A DNA stretch of 64,000 bases from Echinicola shivajiensis. GTDB lineage: Bacteria > Bacteroidota > Bacteroidia > Cytophagales > Cyclobacteriaceae. The notes below the pieces were generated by a model, which saw nothing but the letters and a program-made list of their open reading frames with translations, was not told the DNA's origin and did not search any database. Position 1 is the stretch's first letter, and the number at the start of each line of letters is the position of its first letter. Both the position numbers and the translations under genes were made by a program. The stretch lies in the NCBI RefSeq assembly GCF_018642165.1, contig NZ_JAHHZM010000003.1:186001-250000 (forward strand), given 5' to 3'. This document shows, piece by piece, positions 35,201 to 43,763 of this stretch.

Positions 35201-36328
35201 GTAGGATAAGCTTAAAACAGATTTTCCACTCAACCCGCTGTTAGGGTCATTGGTAAAGGCCCAATGGTCTATTTTGCTTTTATGGGGGTCAATTTTGGAC
35301 AAACCGCCATTTACAGTCCCCACCCAAATGATTTGGTTCTTATCTTCCAGCAAATAAGTGATGGCTTGGCTGTTTAGGGCTTTGTTTTCCGCTATGGAGT
35401 GGATTTGACCCTTCTTTATATCAAATTCTGAAATGCCGTCCCCATCTGTTCCCAAGAGAATGGTGCCGTCAGCTTTTTCGACCATATGATAAATAAGGTC
35501 AGTATGGGCTGCTTGGGTATTTATCTTTTCTAGTTGCTCATTGCCAAGGTTCAGTAGATATCCCCCCTTATTATAAGTGGAAATGATGATCTTGTCTTCA
35601 CTTTTCAAAAGCTGTGTGACCGAAAAATCATTGGGAATAAATTCTTTTTCAGGGCTTTGGTAGGTTTTTGAAACCATGTCAAAAATGGCCATTCCTCCTT
35701 TTTTATTCCTTAGCACCCAAGCACCATATCCAATCAAAAGCTTTTGATCTTCTGTTTGAATAATATCCCTTACTTCAGCCATCCCACTTGTGGGGAAATG
35801 CTCAAAAGCATATTTGCCCTCTTGGTACCTATATAGTTCCCCACTGCCTGTTCCCACCCAGATTTGGTCGGAACTATCAATAAATAGCTTCGAAATATGG
35901 TTGCCCTTTGGCTTTGTGCTTTCGAATTTGATCTGGTGGATTTTATTTGATCCACTTTTTAGGAGGTTCAAGCCTTCATTGGTAGCCATCCAAATATTAC
36001 CTTTTCTATCCTGGGTTATATCCAGTACCATACTGCTGGAAAGGCTCAGGCTATCGCTGGGATTATGGGTAAAGTGCATAAAGTCCAATCCATTGAACCT
36101 ACTTGCTCCTTCTTTTGTGCCTATCCAAATGAACCCTTCTTGGTCTTGGTAAATACAGGTGACGTAATTGTTCAAAAGACCATCCTCAGTGGTGATATGG
36201 TCTATAGCTGATTGTGCCAATAAGCGTAAGGAGCTAAGTGCAAGGATGGCACAGAGGAGGCATCTTATAATATAGCTTGTCAAGTATCTTGGTGATTTTG
36301 GGTGATAGTGATACAAGGTGTTGATCAA
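32261..36328 (-). CDS. Hybrid two-component system regulator (HTCS)
   Basis: This 1355-residue single-polypeptide sensor/regulator has, in order: a signal peptide (to about residue 39), two seven-bladed Reg_prop propellers (about 40-700, many repeats of W-x-G-T), a Y_Y_Y domain (about 710-790), one transmembrane helix near 800, HisKA with the phospho-His in FFTNISHEFKTPLTLI (about 858), HATPase (DTGIGIPPEDLENIFEPFYQ, GTGLGLPLSKSYM), a receiver with the phospho-Asp in DLIISDVMMPKMDG (about 1149), and an AraC HTH from about 1255. HTCS proteins bind oligosaccharides in the periplasm and switch on the linked utilization genes. It is divergent from the SusC gene 369 bp away, its likely target. Confidence 0.95.
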   Translation of the reverse strand: MINTLYHYHPKSPRYLTSYIIRCLLCAILALSSLRLLAQSAIDHITTEDGLLNNYVTCIYQDQEGFIWIGTKEGASRFNGLDFMHFTHNPSDSLSLSSSMVLDITQDRKGNIWMATNEGLNLLKSGSNKIHQIKFESTKPKGNHISKLFIDSSDQIWVGTGSGELYRYQEGKYAFEHFPTSGMAEVRDIIQTEDQKLLIGYGAWVLRNKKGGMAIFDMVSKTYQSPEKEFIPNDFSVTQLLKSEDKIIISTYNKGGYLLNLGNEQLEKINTQAAHTDLIYHMVEKADGTILLGTDGDGISEFDIKKGQIHSIAENKALNSQAITYLLEDKNQIIWVGTVNGGLSKIDPHKSKIDHWAFTNDPNSGLSGKSVLSLSYSKNRGIWLGLDHGGLNYYHLGSKQFKHFPTASPTKQSPADHVINGLMEDSKGNLWLGYYLNGLGRLKQGEKNFEHYLKDNWMYGATYVKAFYEEEDGSLWFGTRNQGLIQVDKNFNFSTNYKHHPNNAHSLPHNHVTTIMEKDQNHLWVGTFDGLGLLDKRSGKFKNYQNQPNDPKSLMGTLVYSICKDSLGNLWVATDKSLNYLDVKTEKFTSYNVSHGLPSNTIKGIILDDHQELWVSTNRGISHFEPKTNSFINYGYQDGIQGIEFNENAVLKDPSGKLYFGSVNGVTSFHPDNIKRNKIPPRVYLSQLYIANSPINMGDETGILDSAFSQTHHITLNYDQADFTIEFIALNFTSPEKNQYAYMLEGFDKTWNNIGNERKAIYTNIDPGDYTFLVKAANNDGVWNETAKTLSITILPPWWKTWWAYTLYLLLILGAIYGISRASLHRMRLLNALKMEILEKQQQKALSKLKISFFTNISHEFKTPLTLISGPAQSLGMLNNLPSEGKYYTKLIQSNAKRLQVLVNQLMDFRKAEEGEVTLNKKQTELVGFLDACLDNFCFLADQQEVNVSKDYEIDCLFIDVDQNKLDIILYNILSNAFKFTPKGGKVILGFKVLKEEVKIFVKDTGIGIPPEDLENIFEPFYQSTHDLPGTGLGLPLSKSYMQLHDGRIEVDSTLHVGSDFSLFFPYRPSFEKNSIDAKSKLIDRKVQGQNEPKNLMDLGKVAEKVLIIEDDPQMQSFILSCFTPWYQTKVASDGEVGKNIAEEWQPDLIISDVMMPKMDGISMVKLLKDNFMTSHIPVILLTAKADEEDVQKGLLSGADDYIPKPFNPSILVTKVKSLISIRKNLQGIYGKSSSIEPEKLGLKEVDKEFINKINLALSENHKDPEFDINQLAETMGLSRSQLFRKIKGITGETPHSYLQSYRLNLAKELLLNSGLNISGVAYELGFGTDKGFRTAFKKQFNCTPSEYLNRYFKS

Positions 36329-36374
36329 TTTGGATGAAGCTTAAAAGTAAAATTTTTTTGATTTGAAATAGGGA

Positions 36375-36405
36375 TTTCCCATTAAATATTATGCGCAATG
36401 GGAAA
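36375..36405. promoter_or_regulatory. Inverted repeat between HTCS and SusC genes
   Basis: TTTCCCATT (36375-36383) and AATGGGAAA (36397-36405) are perfect 9-bp arms separated by 13 bp in the 368-bp divergent gap. It is a candidate operator, about 48 bp upstream of the HTCS start. Confidence 0.45.
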
Positions 36406-36527
36406 ATAAAATCACTTTTTGACCTGCTGCAACAAAAGGTCTCTTATTTGACCAGATTTTTCCCTTCAAATCGGTCTTAAACGGCTAAAATTGGATGATC
36501 CTATTTAATTTTTATTAAAACTACCCG

Positions 36528-36632
36528 ATGAAAAATAACCTAAGAAAGAAGTATTTACGGTGGCTTTGGATAGAAATATTCTGTGTGGCCGTCATCATCG
36601 CAGTGGTGATTTTATTGATTTCAATAAAGTAA
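36528..36632 (+). CDS. Possible 34-residue membrane microprotein
   Basis: ATG 36528 to TAA 36630-36632 encodes a basic N-terminus (MKNNLRKKYLRWLW) followed by one hydrophobic helix (IFCVAVIIAVVILLISIK). It lies 64 bp before the SusC ATG on the same strand, so it would be in the SusC leader transcript. The positive-inside pattern and lack of internal stops suggest a small single-pass membrane protein, but at this length chance is possible. Confidence 0.4.
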   Translation: MKNNLRKKYLRWLWIEIFCVAVIIAVVILLISIK

Positions 36633-36696
36633 CTACAGCATATATATATAAGCAAAAATCACTTCAAATAATTATTAATTATAAAACCCAATAACT

Positions 36697-39600
36697 ATGA
36701 AGCAACTCAACTTAAAGAGTCTTCCAATCGCCTTCAAAAAGCTTTTGGGGGTAATTGTTTTAATCCTATGTAGCCATGCCTTATTGGCTCAGTCAGCCAT
36801 AAAAGGTAAGGTAAGCTCCTCAGATGGGGAAAGCCTCCCCGGTGTAAACATCCTAGTCAAGGACAGCGGAAAAGGTACTGTCACCAATATTGACGGTGAA
36901 TATGAAATTTCTGCAGCTGCTAACAGCGTTTTGGTATTTAGTTTTATTGGTTACGAAAGCCAGGAAGTTGCTGTCAATAACCGTAGCATCATTAATATCA
37001 CCCTTGGACAAAGTGAGCAAGACTTGAAAGAGGTGGTGGTAACCGCTTTGGGTATTGAAAGGGACAAAGAGGCACTAGGTTATTCAGTAAGTGAACTTGA
37101 AGGTAAGGGGTTTACCGAGGCGAGAGAAACCAACGTGGCCAATGGCCTTGCTGGTAAAGTAGCCGGGGTGAATGTGAGTAATGTTGCCTCTGGGCCTGCC
37201 GGAAGTTCAAGGGTGATTATCAGGGGTAATACTTCTTTGACCCAAAACAATCAGCCATTGTACGTTATTGATGGGATTCCTATTGATAACAGTAACTTAG
37301 GTTCTGCAGGTATGTGGGGTGGTAGAGACCAAGGTGATGGTATCGGTAATATCAACCCAGATGATATTGAGAATATGACCATTCTGAAAGGAAATACAGC
37401 TGCTGCCCTTTATGGTTCCAGGGCTTCTAATGGTGTTATTTTGATTACCACAAAATCTGGATCTAGCAAGCAAGGACTTCAGCTGGAAGTGAATTCCAAT
37501 TTTGTGGTAGATAAAGCCATCAATAGATTGGATACGCAAAGAGAATATGGTCATGGGCTAAATGGCCAAAAACCTACAACTTTAGCTGAAGCACTTGCGG
37601 GTGGTGATACTGCCTGGGGAGCTAAATTGGATGGAAGTCCCGTGATACAATTCGATGGTGTAGAACGTCCTTATTCCTATAGCGGTGACAACTTTGATCG
37701 ATTCTATGAGACAGGACATACCTTTACCAATACCATTGCTCTTTCCGGTGGAACAGAAAAAATGGGCTTTAGATTTTCTGCCTCAGATTTGAGCAATAAG
37801 AGTATAGTGCCTAATTCTGGAATGGACAGGAATAACTTCTCCATAAACGCCCAGGGTAAGGTAAATGAGAAATTGACCTTCAATGCAAGTGGAAGCTATA
37901 TCATCCAAAATGTAAAGAATCCACCGGCACAAGGTGACTTGGTCAACAATGTTAACTATACCGTATGGAGCTTGGCACCATCCATCAATGTATTGGATAT
38001 GAAAGGTGATCCTGATAGGTTGGGGGCTGAGCCAATTACGGGCAAAGAGTTTCTTCCGGCTCAGACTGTTTATTTTGAGAACCCATACTTTAGTGCTTAC
38101 CAAAAAAGTAATTTGAGTGAGAGAACAAGAACATTGGGTAGTTTTTCATTAAACTACGATTTCACAGATTGGCTTTTTGTAAAAGCAAGAACTGGTATCG
38201 ATCAGTGGAACAGAAGTAATGAAGGTATTACACCATATGGCAGTGCACAGCAACCGTTGGGTTCTATAGGCGAATCTCAAACGAAACATAAGGAAATTAA
38301 CAGTGATGTAATGTTGGGGTCCAAAATGGGCTTTTCAAATGGCCTGGAATATAATGTGCTAGTGGGTGCATCTAATATGAAACAAGAAAGGTATAGTAAT
38401 AGTACCAATGGTAATGATTTCGCCATTCCTTTCTTCTATAACTTCTCTAATACTATCAGAAGATCGGGAGGAACAAGCTTCTATTCAAAAGGCATAAATT
38501 CTGTATATGGCTTAGCTGAAATCTCCTATAAAACCGCTTTGTTTTTGACGGCTACCGGTAGACAAGATTGGTTTAGTACATTGAATGGAAGGAGTGTATT
38601 CTATCCTTCGATAAGTACCAGCGCAGTGCTTTCAGAATTAATGGAAATGCCTTCCTTTATGGATTACCTTAAGTTGAGAGTGGCTTGGGCACAAGTTGGT
38701 GGAGATACTTCTCCTTATGTTTTGAACCAAACTTACTCATTGGGTACTCCAACCAATGGCATTCCTCAGGGAGGTATTGCACAAGGATTTGTGTCTAATG
38801 CTGAATTGGAACCCCTATTGGCTACAGAGTTTGAGGCAGGATTTAATGCCCAGTTTGCCAATAACAAAATAGGAGTTGATTTCACGGTTTATCAAAGAAC
38901 TACTGAAGGAGATATCTTACCAGCTACCATTTCCAAAACTTCAGGTTACTCTTCAGCACAGGTTAACGTTGGAGAAGTAAGCAATAAGGGATTCGAATTG
39001 TTGATTACTGGTAGCGCAATAAGCACCAACACATTTACCTGGAATACTTCCCTTAATATGGGATACAATAAAAGTGAGGTGGTGAGTTTGATTGACCCAG
39101 AGGTAGATGGAGAACGTTTGCAATTGGATCAAAACAGGGCACAAACTGCCTATATACATAATATTGAAGGATTGCCTTATGGTCAGGTGACTGGATACAA
39201 ATACCTACGTGATGCATCTGGAAATATCATGCACAATGCTTCCGGTTTGCCAATGAGAGATGAGGAAGCGGGTATTGTTCCATTTGGTTCTGGTGTTCAT
39301 CCGTTCACCGGAGGTTTCTCCAATAATTTCACTTATAAGAATTTTGATTTCGGATTCTTGATCGACTATAAAATGGGTGCTGTGATCTTCAGTGGAACCA
39401 ACTCATGGTTATACAGGAGAGGTATGCACAAAAACACTTTAGTAGGACGTGAAAATGGAATTGGTGATGTACCTGGAAGTGAAATGTCTACCTATTATAA
39501 TGAAATCAGAAACAAGATTGCAGAGCAGTTTGTCTATGATGCAGACTTTGTAAAATTACGTGAAGTGACTTTTGGTTATGCTATTCCTACTTCTTTTCTA

Positions 39601-39783
39601 AGCAAGTTTAAGGTAAGAGCGGCTAAAATTTCCTTGGTGGGAAGAAACCTATGGTTAATCCACTCAAAAGTGGAAAATATCGATCCAGAATCTACCTATA
39701 ATGAAGGAAATGCTCAGGGTATGGACTTTTTCCAATTGCCTCAAAGCAGAAGCTACGGTGTGAACTTAAACATTAAATTTTAA
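36697..39783 (+). CDS. SusC/RagA-family TonB-dependent transporter
   Basis: This 1028-residue outer-membrane receptor has a signal peptide ending near LLAQ (residue 31), then a CarboxypepD-regulatory-like domain (IKGKVSSSDGESLPGVNILV, TNIDGEYEI). The plug domain follows (NVANGLAGKVAGVNVSNVAS, VIIRGNTSL, PLYVIDGIPIDNSN, ILKGNTAAALYGSRASNGVI), then a 22-strand barrel. It has no STN domain, consistent with control by the divergent HTCS and not by an anti-sigma factor. It imports oligosaccharides with the SusD-like lipoprotein encoded 18 bp downstream. Confidence 0.96.
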   Translation: MKQLNLKSLPIAFKKLLGVIVLILCSHALLAQSAIKGKVSSSDGESLPGVNILVKDSGKGTVTNIDGEYEISAAANSVLVFSFIGYESQEVAVNNRSIINITLGQSEQDLKEVVVTALGIERDKEALGYSVSELEGKGFTEARETNVANGLAGKVAGVNVSNVASGPAGSSRVIIRGNTSLTQNNQPLYVIDGIPIDNSNLGSAGMWGGRDQGDGIGNINPDDIENMTILKGNTAAALYGSRASNGVILITTKSGSSKQGLQLEVNSNFVVDKAINRLDTQREYGHGLNGQKPTTLAEALAGGDTAWGAKLDGSPVIQFDGVERPYSYSGDNFDRFYETGHTFTNTIALSGGTEKMGFRFSASDLSNKSIVPNSGMDRNNFSINAQGKVNEKLTFNASGSYIIQNVKNPPAQGDLVNNVNYTVWSLAPSINVLDMKGDPDRLGAEPITGKEFLPAQTVYFENPYFSAYQKSNLSERTRTLGSFSLNYDFTDWLFVKARTGIDQWNRSNEGITPYGSAQQPLGSIGESQTKHKEINSDVMLGSKMGFSNGLEYNVLVGASNMKQERYSNSTNGNDFAIPFFYNFSNTIRRSGGTSFYSKGINSVYGLAEISYKTALFLTATGRQDWFSTLNGRSVFYPSISTSAVLSELMEMPSFMDYLKLRVAWAQVGGDTSPYVLNQTYSLGTPTNGIPQGGIAQGFVSNAELEPLLATEFEAGFNAQFANNKIGVDFTVYQRTTEGDILPATISKTSGYSSAQVNVGEVSNKGFELLITGSAISTNTFTWNTSLNMGYNKSEVVSLIDPEVDGERLQLDQNRAQTAYIHNIEGLPYGQVTGYKYLRDASGNIMHNASGLPMRDEEAGIVPFGSGVHPFTGGFSNNFTYKNFDFGFLIDYKMGAVIFSGTNSWLYRRGMHKNTLVGRENGIGDVPGSEMSTYYNEIRNKIAEQFVYDADFVKLREVTFGYAIPTSFLSKFKVRAAKISLVGRNLWLIHSKVENIDPESTYNEGNAQGMDFFQLPQSRSYGVNLNIKF

Positions 39784-39801
39784 TTCATCTCCAGAACCAA
39801 A

Positions 39802-41313
39802 ATGATCAAAAGTATGAAAATTAATATCTTAAATATATCCAAGAAAGCTTTGCTAGCACCAGCATTCGCTTTGTTTGTCTCTACAAGTTGTGTGGAAGAC
39901 CTTAAAGAAATGAATGTTAATCCAAATGAGATAAGTGATCTTGATTATGGAATTCAGTTAACAAAAATGCAAATGGCATTTACAGGTGGAGCCCATGAAA
40001 TTTTCAGAACCTCCTTGGGTTATTGTTTTGCTTCTATCCAACAAATGGCAGATTTGGAAAGCCCTGTTTCTGGAGTTTTCCTTCCAGGAGACAAATATTT
40101 GAATGACCCTTTGTTTGCATCGGCCTTTTTTGATGAAGTTTATAATAACGAATTCAGGGATATCGCTGATTATGTTAATCGGACATCAATGGACCCTGAA
40201 GCGGTTAATTATTATGCCATAGGAAGAATATGGAAGGTGATGTCAGCACATCGAATTACGGATATTTATGGTGATGTTCCTTATTTTGAAGCAGGAATGG
40301 GTTATATCAATAATTCGTGGTTACCAAAGTATGATTCCCAAGAGTTAATCTATAAGGATATGCTCAAAGAGCTGGATGAAGCGGCTAAGTCTTTTGATGC
40401 CAACTTGCCGACACCAGGAAATCAGGATTTATTGTATGGTGGAAACATCGATCAATGGAAGAAGTTTACCTATTCGTTGATGTTGAGACTAGGGATGAGA
40501 ATCTCCAAAGTGGCACCTTCCGAAGCTGAAAACTGGGTAAAAAAAGCAATCCAGGGAGGTGTAATGACCAGTAATGATGATTTGGCAAGGATACTACATG
40601 GTGATCAAGGAGGTAACAATCCATTCTGGTCAGGGTTTAATACACGTGATAGAATCAGACTGTCAGCTACTTTTGTGGGCTGGATGCAGGATAATAATGA
40701 TCCTCGTCTGAACATAATAAGCTGGGTTGAAAACGGTGGAGAGCATATGGGGCTACCAAATGGATATGACAATACTACCATTTTGGATTACCCAGGAGGG
40801 GGAGATTTAGTAGCTTACTCCAATGTCAATCCTGACCTAAGACAAATCACTTCTCCTTCCTTGCACCTTACTTATGCAGAAGTAGAATTGCTATTGGCTG
40901 AAGCGGCCCTAAAAGGTTGGCATACCGGAGATGCAGCAATGCATTATAATAATGGTGTAAAAGCTTCCATGAAACAGTGGGATATCTTTGGTGTTGAAGT
41001 ACCAAGCGATGCTGAAGTGGAAAGCTATTTGGGAATGCATCCATTCGATAGCTCCAAAGGTATGGAAATGATTGGTGAGCAATATTGGGCAGCTACTTTC
41101 TTGGTTAACTGGGAAGGTTATAGCAAATGGAGAAGAACAGGTTACCCTCAACTTACTCCAGTAAACTATCCTGGTAATGTAACCAATGGACAAATCCCAA
41201 GAAGAATGACCTATTCGGGTGAAGAATACAGTATCAACACTGAAAATGTCAATGAAGCTGTCAGTAGACAGGGGGCTGATAACTTTATGACCCGAGTTTG
41301 GTGGGATAAATAA
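39802..41313 (+). CDS. SusD-like outer-membrane lipoprotein (SusD/RagB)
   Basis: This 503-residue protein has a lipoprotein signal (LFVSTSC) and the SusD-like_2 layout: MNVNPNEISDLDYGIQLTKM near the N-terminus, TPR-like helices (AIGRIWKVMSAHRITDIYGD, then VPYFEA) and a C-terminal NFMTRVWWDK. It caps the SusC barrel 18 bp upstream and binds glycans at the cell surface. ATG 39814 is an alternative start. The C-terminus closely resembles a stray fragment at 54535-54582. Confidence 0.94.
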   Translation: MIKSMKINILNISKKALLAPAFALFVSTSCVEDLKEMNVNPNEISDLDYGIQLTKMQMAFTGGAHEIFRTSLGYCFASIQQMADLESPVSGVFLPGDKYLNDPLFASAFFDEVYNNEFRDIADYVNRTSMDPEAVNYYAIGRIWKVMSAHRITDIYGDVPYFEAGMGYINNSWLPKYDSQELIYKDMLKELDEAAKSFDANLPTPGNQDLLYGGNIDQWKKFTYSLMLRLGMRISKVAPSEAENWVKKAIQGGVMTSNDDLARILHGDQGGNNPFWSGFNTRDRIRLSATFVGWMQDNNDPRLNIISWVENGGEHMGLPNGYDNTTILDYPGGGDLVAYSNVNPDLRQITSPSLHLTYAEVELLLAEAALKGWHTGDAAMHYNNGVKASMKQWDIFGVEVPSDAEVESYLGMHPFDSSKGMEMIGEQYWAATFLVNWEGYSKWRRTGYPQLTPVNYPGNVTNGQIPRRMTYSGEEYSINTENVNEAVSRQGADNFMTRVWWDK

Positions 41314-41339
41314 GATAGTTTGACCTTTATGATTTGAGA

Positions 41340-41377
41340 AACCCATCTTTGCATTCATTTGCAGGGATGGGTTTTTT
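41340..41377 (+). terminator. Rho-independent terminator after SusC/SusD pair 1
   Basis: AACCCATC (41340-41347) pairs with GATGGGTT (41366-41373), followed by TTTTTTC. Confidence 0.75.
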
Positions 41378-41670
41378 CATTGTGTAACTAAAGATTGGCT
41401 CGTTGGAATCTCATTATTAAAGTTGCCACTTGTATTTCTGATATTATTGCTTATGAAATTTAAGGGGGGTGAACATAGTTAGCTAGGTTTTATTTTTTTT
41501 ATTGTTTGAAATTAAAAAACTTACAAATTGTTTTGTTTGTATAATTTATTATATTGTTTATCTTATTATTAGAGTTAATATGTGTTTCAAGTTAATTTTT
41601 GAATAAATATTATCCATGATAATAGTCTAAAATTCAGTTTTGTATTAAATAATAATTAAAATGATACTTT

Positions 41671-41705
41671 TTTGAAAAGTAAGTAAATGAAAAAAATTAC
41701 ATTTG
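41671..41705 (+). promoter_or_regulatory. Candidate promoter of the ECF sigma gene
   Basis: TTTG (41671-41674) and TACATTTG (41698-41705, exact TAnnTTTG) lie 17 bp before the sigma ATG. The spacer (23 bp) is a little long. The rest of the gap 41378-41670 is very AT-rich with no other feature seen. Confidence 0.45.
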
Positions 41706-41721
41706 GTTTCATGACAAAGCT

Positions 41722-42264
41722 ATGAACGACTTTCTTCTAAAAGACATATTTGACCAGTATTATACAAGACTTGTATTTTTTGCCATGAAATACATTTCTA
41801 GCCAAGCTGATGCTGAAGATATTGTTCAGGAAGCATTTTCAAAATATTGGATAAAAAAATCTGAATTAAATGCCAACGATTTAGATACTGTAAAAAGTTA
41901 CCTTTTTCAGACTGTAAAGAACAGTGCACTGAACTATATAAAGCACAAAAAGGTAGTGGAGAACCATCAGGTATCTTATAATGCCCATGGGGAAAGTAAT
42001 GATAGCCCCCTCACTCAATTGATTCATACAGAGCTTGTAGCAGAAATAAATGAAGCAATAGCAGAATTGCCAACAGGGTGTAAACAAGTAGCCATTGAGC
42101 TTTTCATTAAGGGGAAGAAATATTCAGAAGTAGCAGAAGCCTTGTCTATTTCTGTCAACACAGTGAAATCACAGCGAAAAAGAGCGTTAAGTATATTGCG
42201 TCCAAGGTTAAGTGATGTTGCTTTTGTTTTGTTAATTAATTATTACGTGAATATTAATATGTGA
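41722..42264 (+). CDS. ECF sigma factor (SusC-linked type)
   Basis: This 180-residue RNA polymerase sigma factor has region 2 (LVFFAMKYISSQADAEDIVQ, EAFSKYWIKK) and region 4 with its HTH (IAELPTGCKQVAIELFIKG, YSEVAEALSISVNTVKSQRK). The extended C-terminal tail (VAFVLLINYYVNINM) is typical of Bacteroidota FecI-like factors. It is followed by a FecR anti-sigma gene and an STN-type SusC, the standard trans-envelope signalling set that turns on the downstream locus when SusC binds its substrate. Confidence 0.93.
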   Translation: MNDFLLKDIFDQYYTRLVFFAMKYISSQADAEDIVQEAFSKYWIKKSELNANDLDTVKSYLFQTVKNSALNYIKHKKVVENHQVSYNAHGESNDSPLTQLIHTELVAEINEAIAELPTGCKQVAIELFIKGKKYSEVAEALSISVNTVKSQRKRALSILRPRLSDVAFVLLINYYVNINM

Positions 42265-42304
42265 TTAATTGATGTTAATGGTATAAAATATTGAAAATAA
42301 AAAG

Positions 42305-42325
42305 GGGTGGAGACACCCTTTTTTT
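42305..42325 (+). terminator. Terminator-like hairpin between sigma and FecR genes
   Basis: GGGTG-GAGA-CACCC (42305-42318) is followed by seven T. It lies in the 95-bp gap between sigma and anti-sigma genes and may lower or separate FecR expression. Confidence 0.65.
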
Positions 42326-42359
42326 ATTGTGAGTTGTCTTACTACAAAATCGGAATTGC

Positions 42360-43565
42360 GTGAACAATCAACCATTAGATTGGAATAAAATCGAACTAGC
42401 AAAAAAGTCTCTGCTTGATGAATTGACTTGGGAGGAGACTGTACAATTTAATCATTGGTATAATACAGATCCTGAGTTCAAGGAAGCGGTGGATAAATTG
42501 AGTGATAAAATTGGCCTTGAAGAAGATCTGGAAAAGTTCAATCAAATCGATAAGTCGACTGCTTGGTTGGGTTTACAGAATAAATTAGATAGGGCAAAAT
42601 TAGGAAGTTCCAAGTCAGTAAGTTTTTCTACTTGGTACAGGTATGCAGCTATCTTGGTTGGTTTTGCCCTGATAACTTCGATTTTCCTTTTAAACAGTGA
42701 AGAGGGGATCAAAGAGGCAAAGAATTCTATAGCTTTTAATATAAGCCCAGGACAAGACCAGGCCATTTTAAGGTTAAGTAATGGAGAGGAAAAAATATTG
42801 GGAGATAAAAGTACTGGAGAAGTTAAAAATCAAGGTGCTTTGTCGGTTTTTGTAAATAATAAAACCCTGATTCTTCAATCTAAGTCCCAGGTTCAGGCCA
42901 TTGAGAATAGAATGAATGAATTGGAAACGCCAATAGGGGGGCGCTATCAAGTGGAACTTCCAGACGGCACTAAGGTCTGGCTGAATGCCCAGTCTAAACT
43001 GCAGTTTCCAGACCAATTTGATGAAAGGAACCGATCGGTGAATTTGTGGGGTGAAGCATATTTTGAGGTGGAGAAGGATTCCAATAGGCCATTTCTAGTC
43101 AATACTTATCGATCAGACCAAATGGACGACCCTATTATCATAAAGGTATTGGGGACACACTTTAATGTTATGGCCTATCCCGATGAAAAGGCTGTCAATA
43201 CCACATTGGTAGAGGGAAAAGTGCAGGTGAAACATCTTGATCAAGCTGTGATTTTATCTCCTGGTAATCAGGCTTTATCTAAAAATGGAGAATCACCTAT
43301 TATGGTGCAGAAGGCGAATATAGAAGTAGCTGTTGGGTGGAAAAACAGAATGTTTGTTTTTGAAGATGAACCCTTGGAAAGCATCATGAGGAAGATTGCA
43401 AGATGGTATGATGTGAAGGTGGAGTATGGATCAGATATTCGCACTAAAAAATTCTCAGGAATTATTTCCCAAGATAATGAAATCAATAGTGTCATAGAGC
43501 TATTGGAATCTACCGAAGAGGTAGCTATAAGTTTCGAATCAGAAAGTACTTTATTGATAAAATGA
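42360..43565 (+). CDS. FecR-family anti-sigma factor
   Basis: This 401-residue protein starts at GTG 42360. It has a cytoplasmic N-terminal part that holds the sigma factor (LLDELTWEETVQFNHWYNTD), one transmembrane helix (about residues 92-110, WYRYAAILVGFALITSIF) and the periplasmic FecR domain (YQVELPDGTKVWLNAQSKLQ, VNLWGEAYFEVEKD, IIKVLGTHFNVMAYPDE). A C-terminal STN-like secretin part (about 320-400) ends the protein. It passes the signal from the STN domain of the next gene's product to the sigma factor. Confidence 0.94.
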   Translation: MNNQPLDWNKIELAKKSLLDELTWEETVQFNHWYNTDPEFKEAVDKLSDKIGLEEDLEKFNQIDKSTAWLGLQNKLDRAKLGSSKSVSFSTWYRYAAILVGFALITSIFLLNSEEGIKEAKNSIAFNISPGQDQAILRLSNGEEKILGDKSTGEVKNQGALSVFVNNKTLILQSKSQVQAIENRMNELETPIGGRYQVELPDGTKVWLNAQSKLQFPDQFDERNRSVNLWGEAYFEVEKDSNRPFLVNTYRSDQMDDPIIIKVLGTHFNVMAYPDEKAVNTTLVEGKVQVKHLDQAVILSPGNQALSKNGESPIMVQKANIEVAVGWKNRMFVFEDEPLESIMRKIARWYDVKVEYGSDIRTKKFSGIISQDNEINSVIELLESTEEVAISFESESTLLIK

Positions 43566-43683
43566 TCATTTTGAAAAAAGTAAAATCATTTAAATAATCA
43601 AATATGAGAGTATACCCCATGTAAAAAGTTGAGTAAATAATGCTCAAGTGAATGCAATTTGGGACTGCACTACTGCAGGATCA

Positions 43684-43718
43684 ATCGAAATAATATAGAT
43701 CTATAGATGGATTTCGAT
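43684..43718. promoter_or_regulatory. Nested palindrome upstream of SusC 2
   Basis: ATCGAAAT (43684-43691) and ATTTCGAT (43711-43718) enclose the 12-bp perfect palindrome TATAGATCTATA (43694-43705). It lies 45 bp before the SusC ATG and is a candidate operator or transcript structure. Confidence 0.5.
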
Positions 43719-43763
43719 ATCAATTAATCTGTCTTTAAAAAATTCTAAAATAAATTATTGAGA

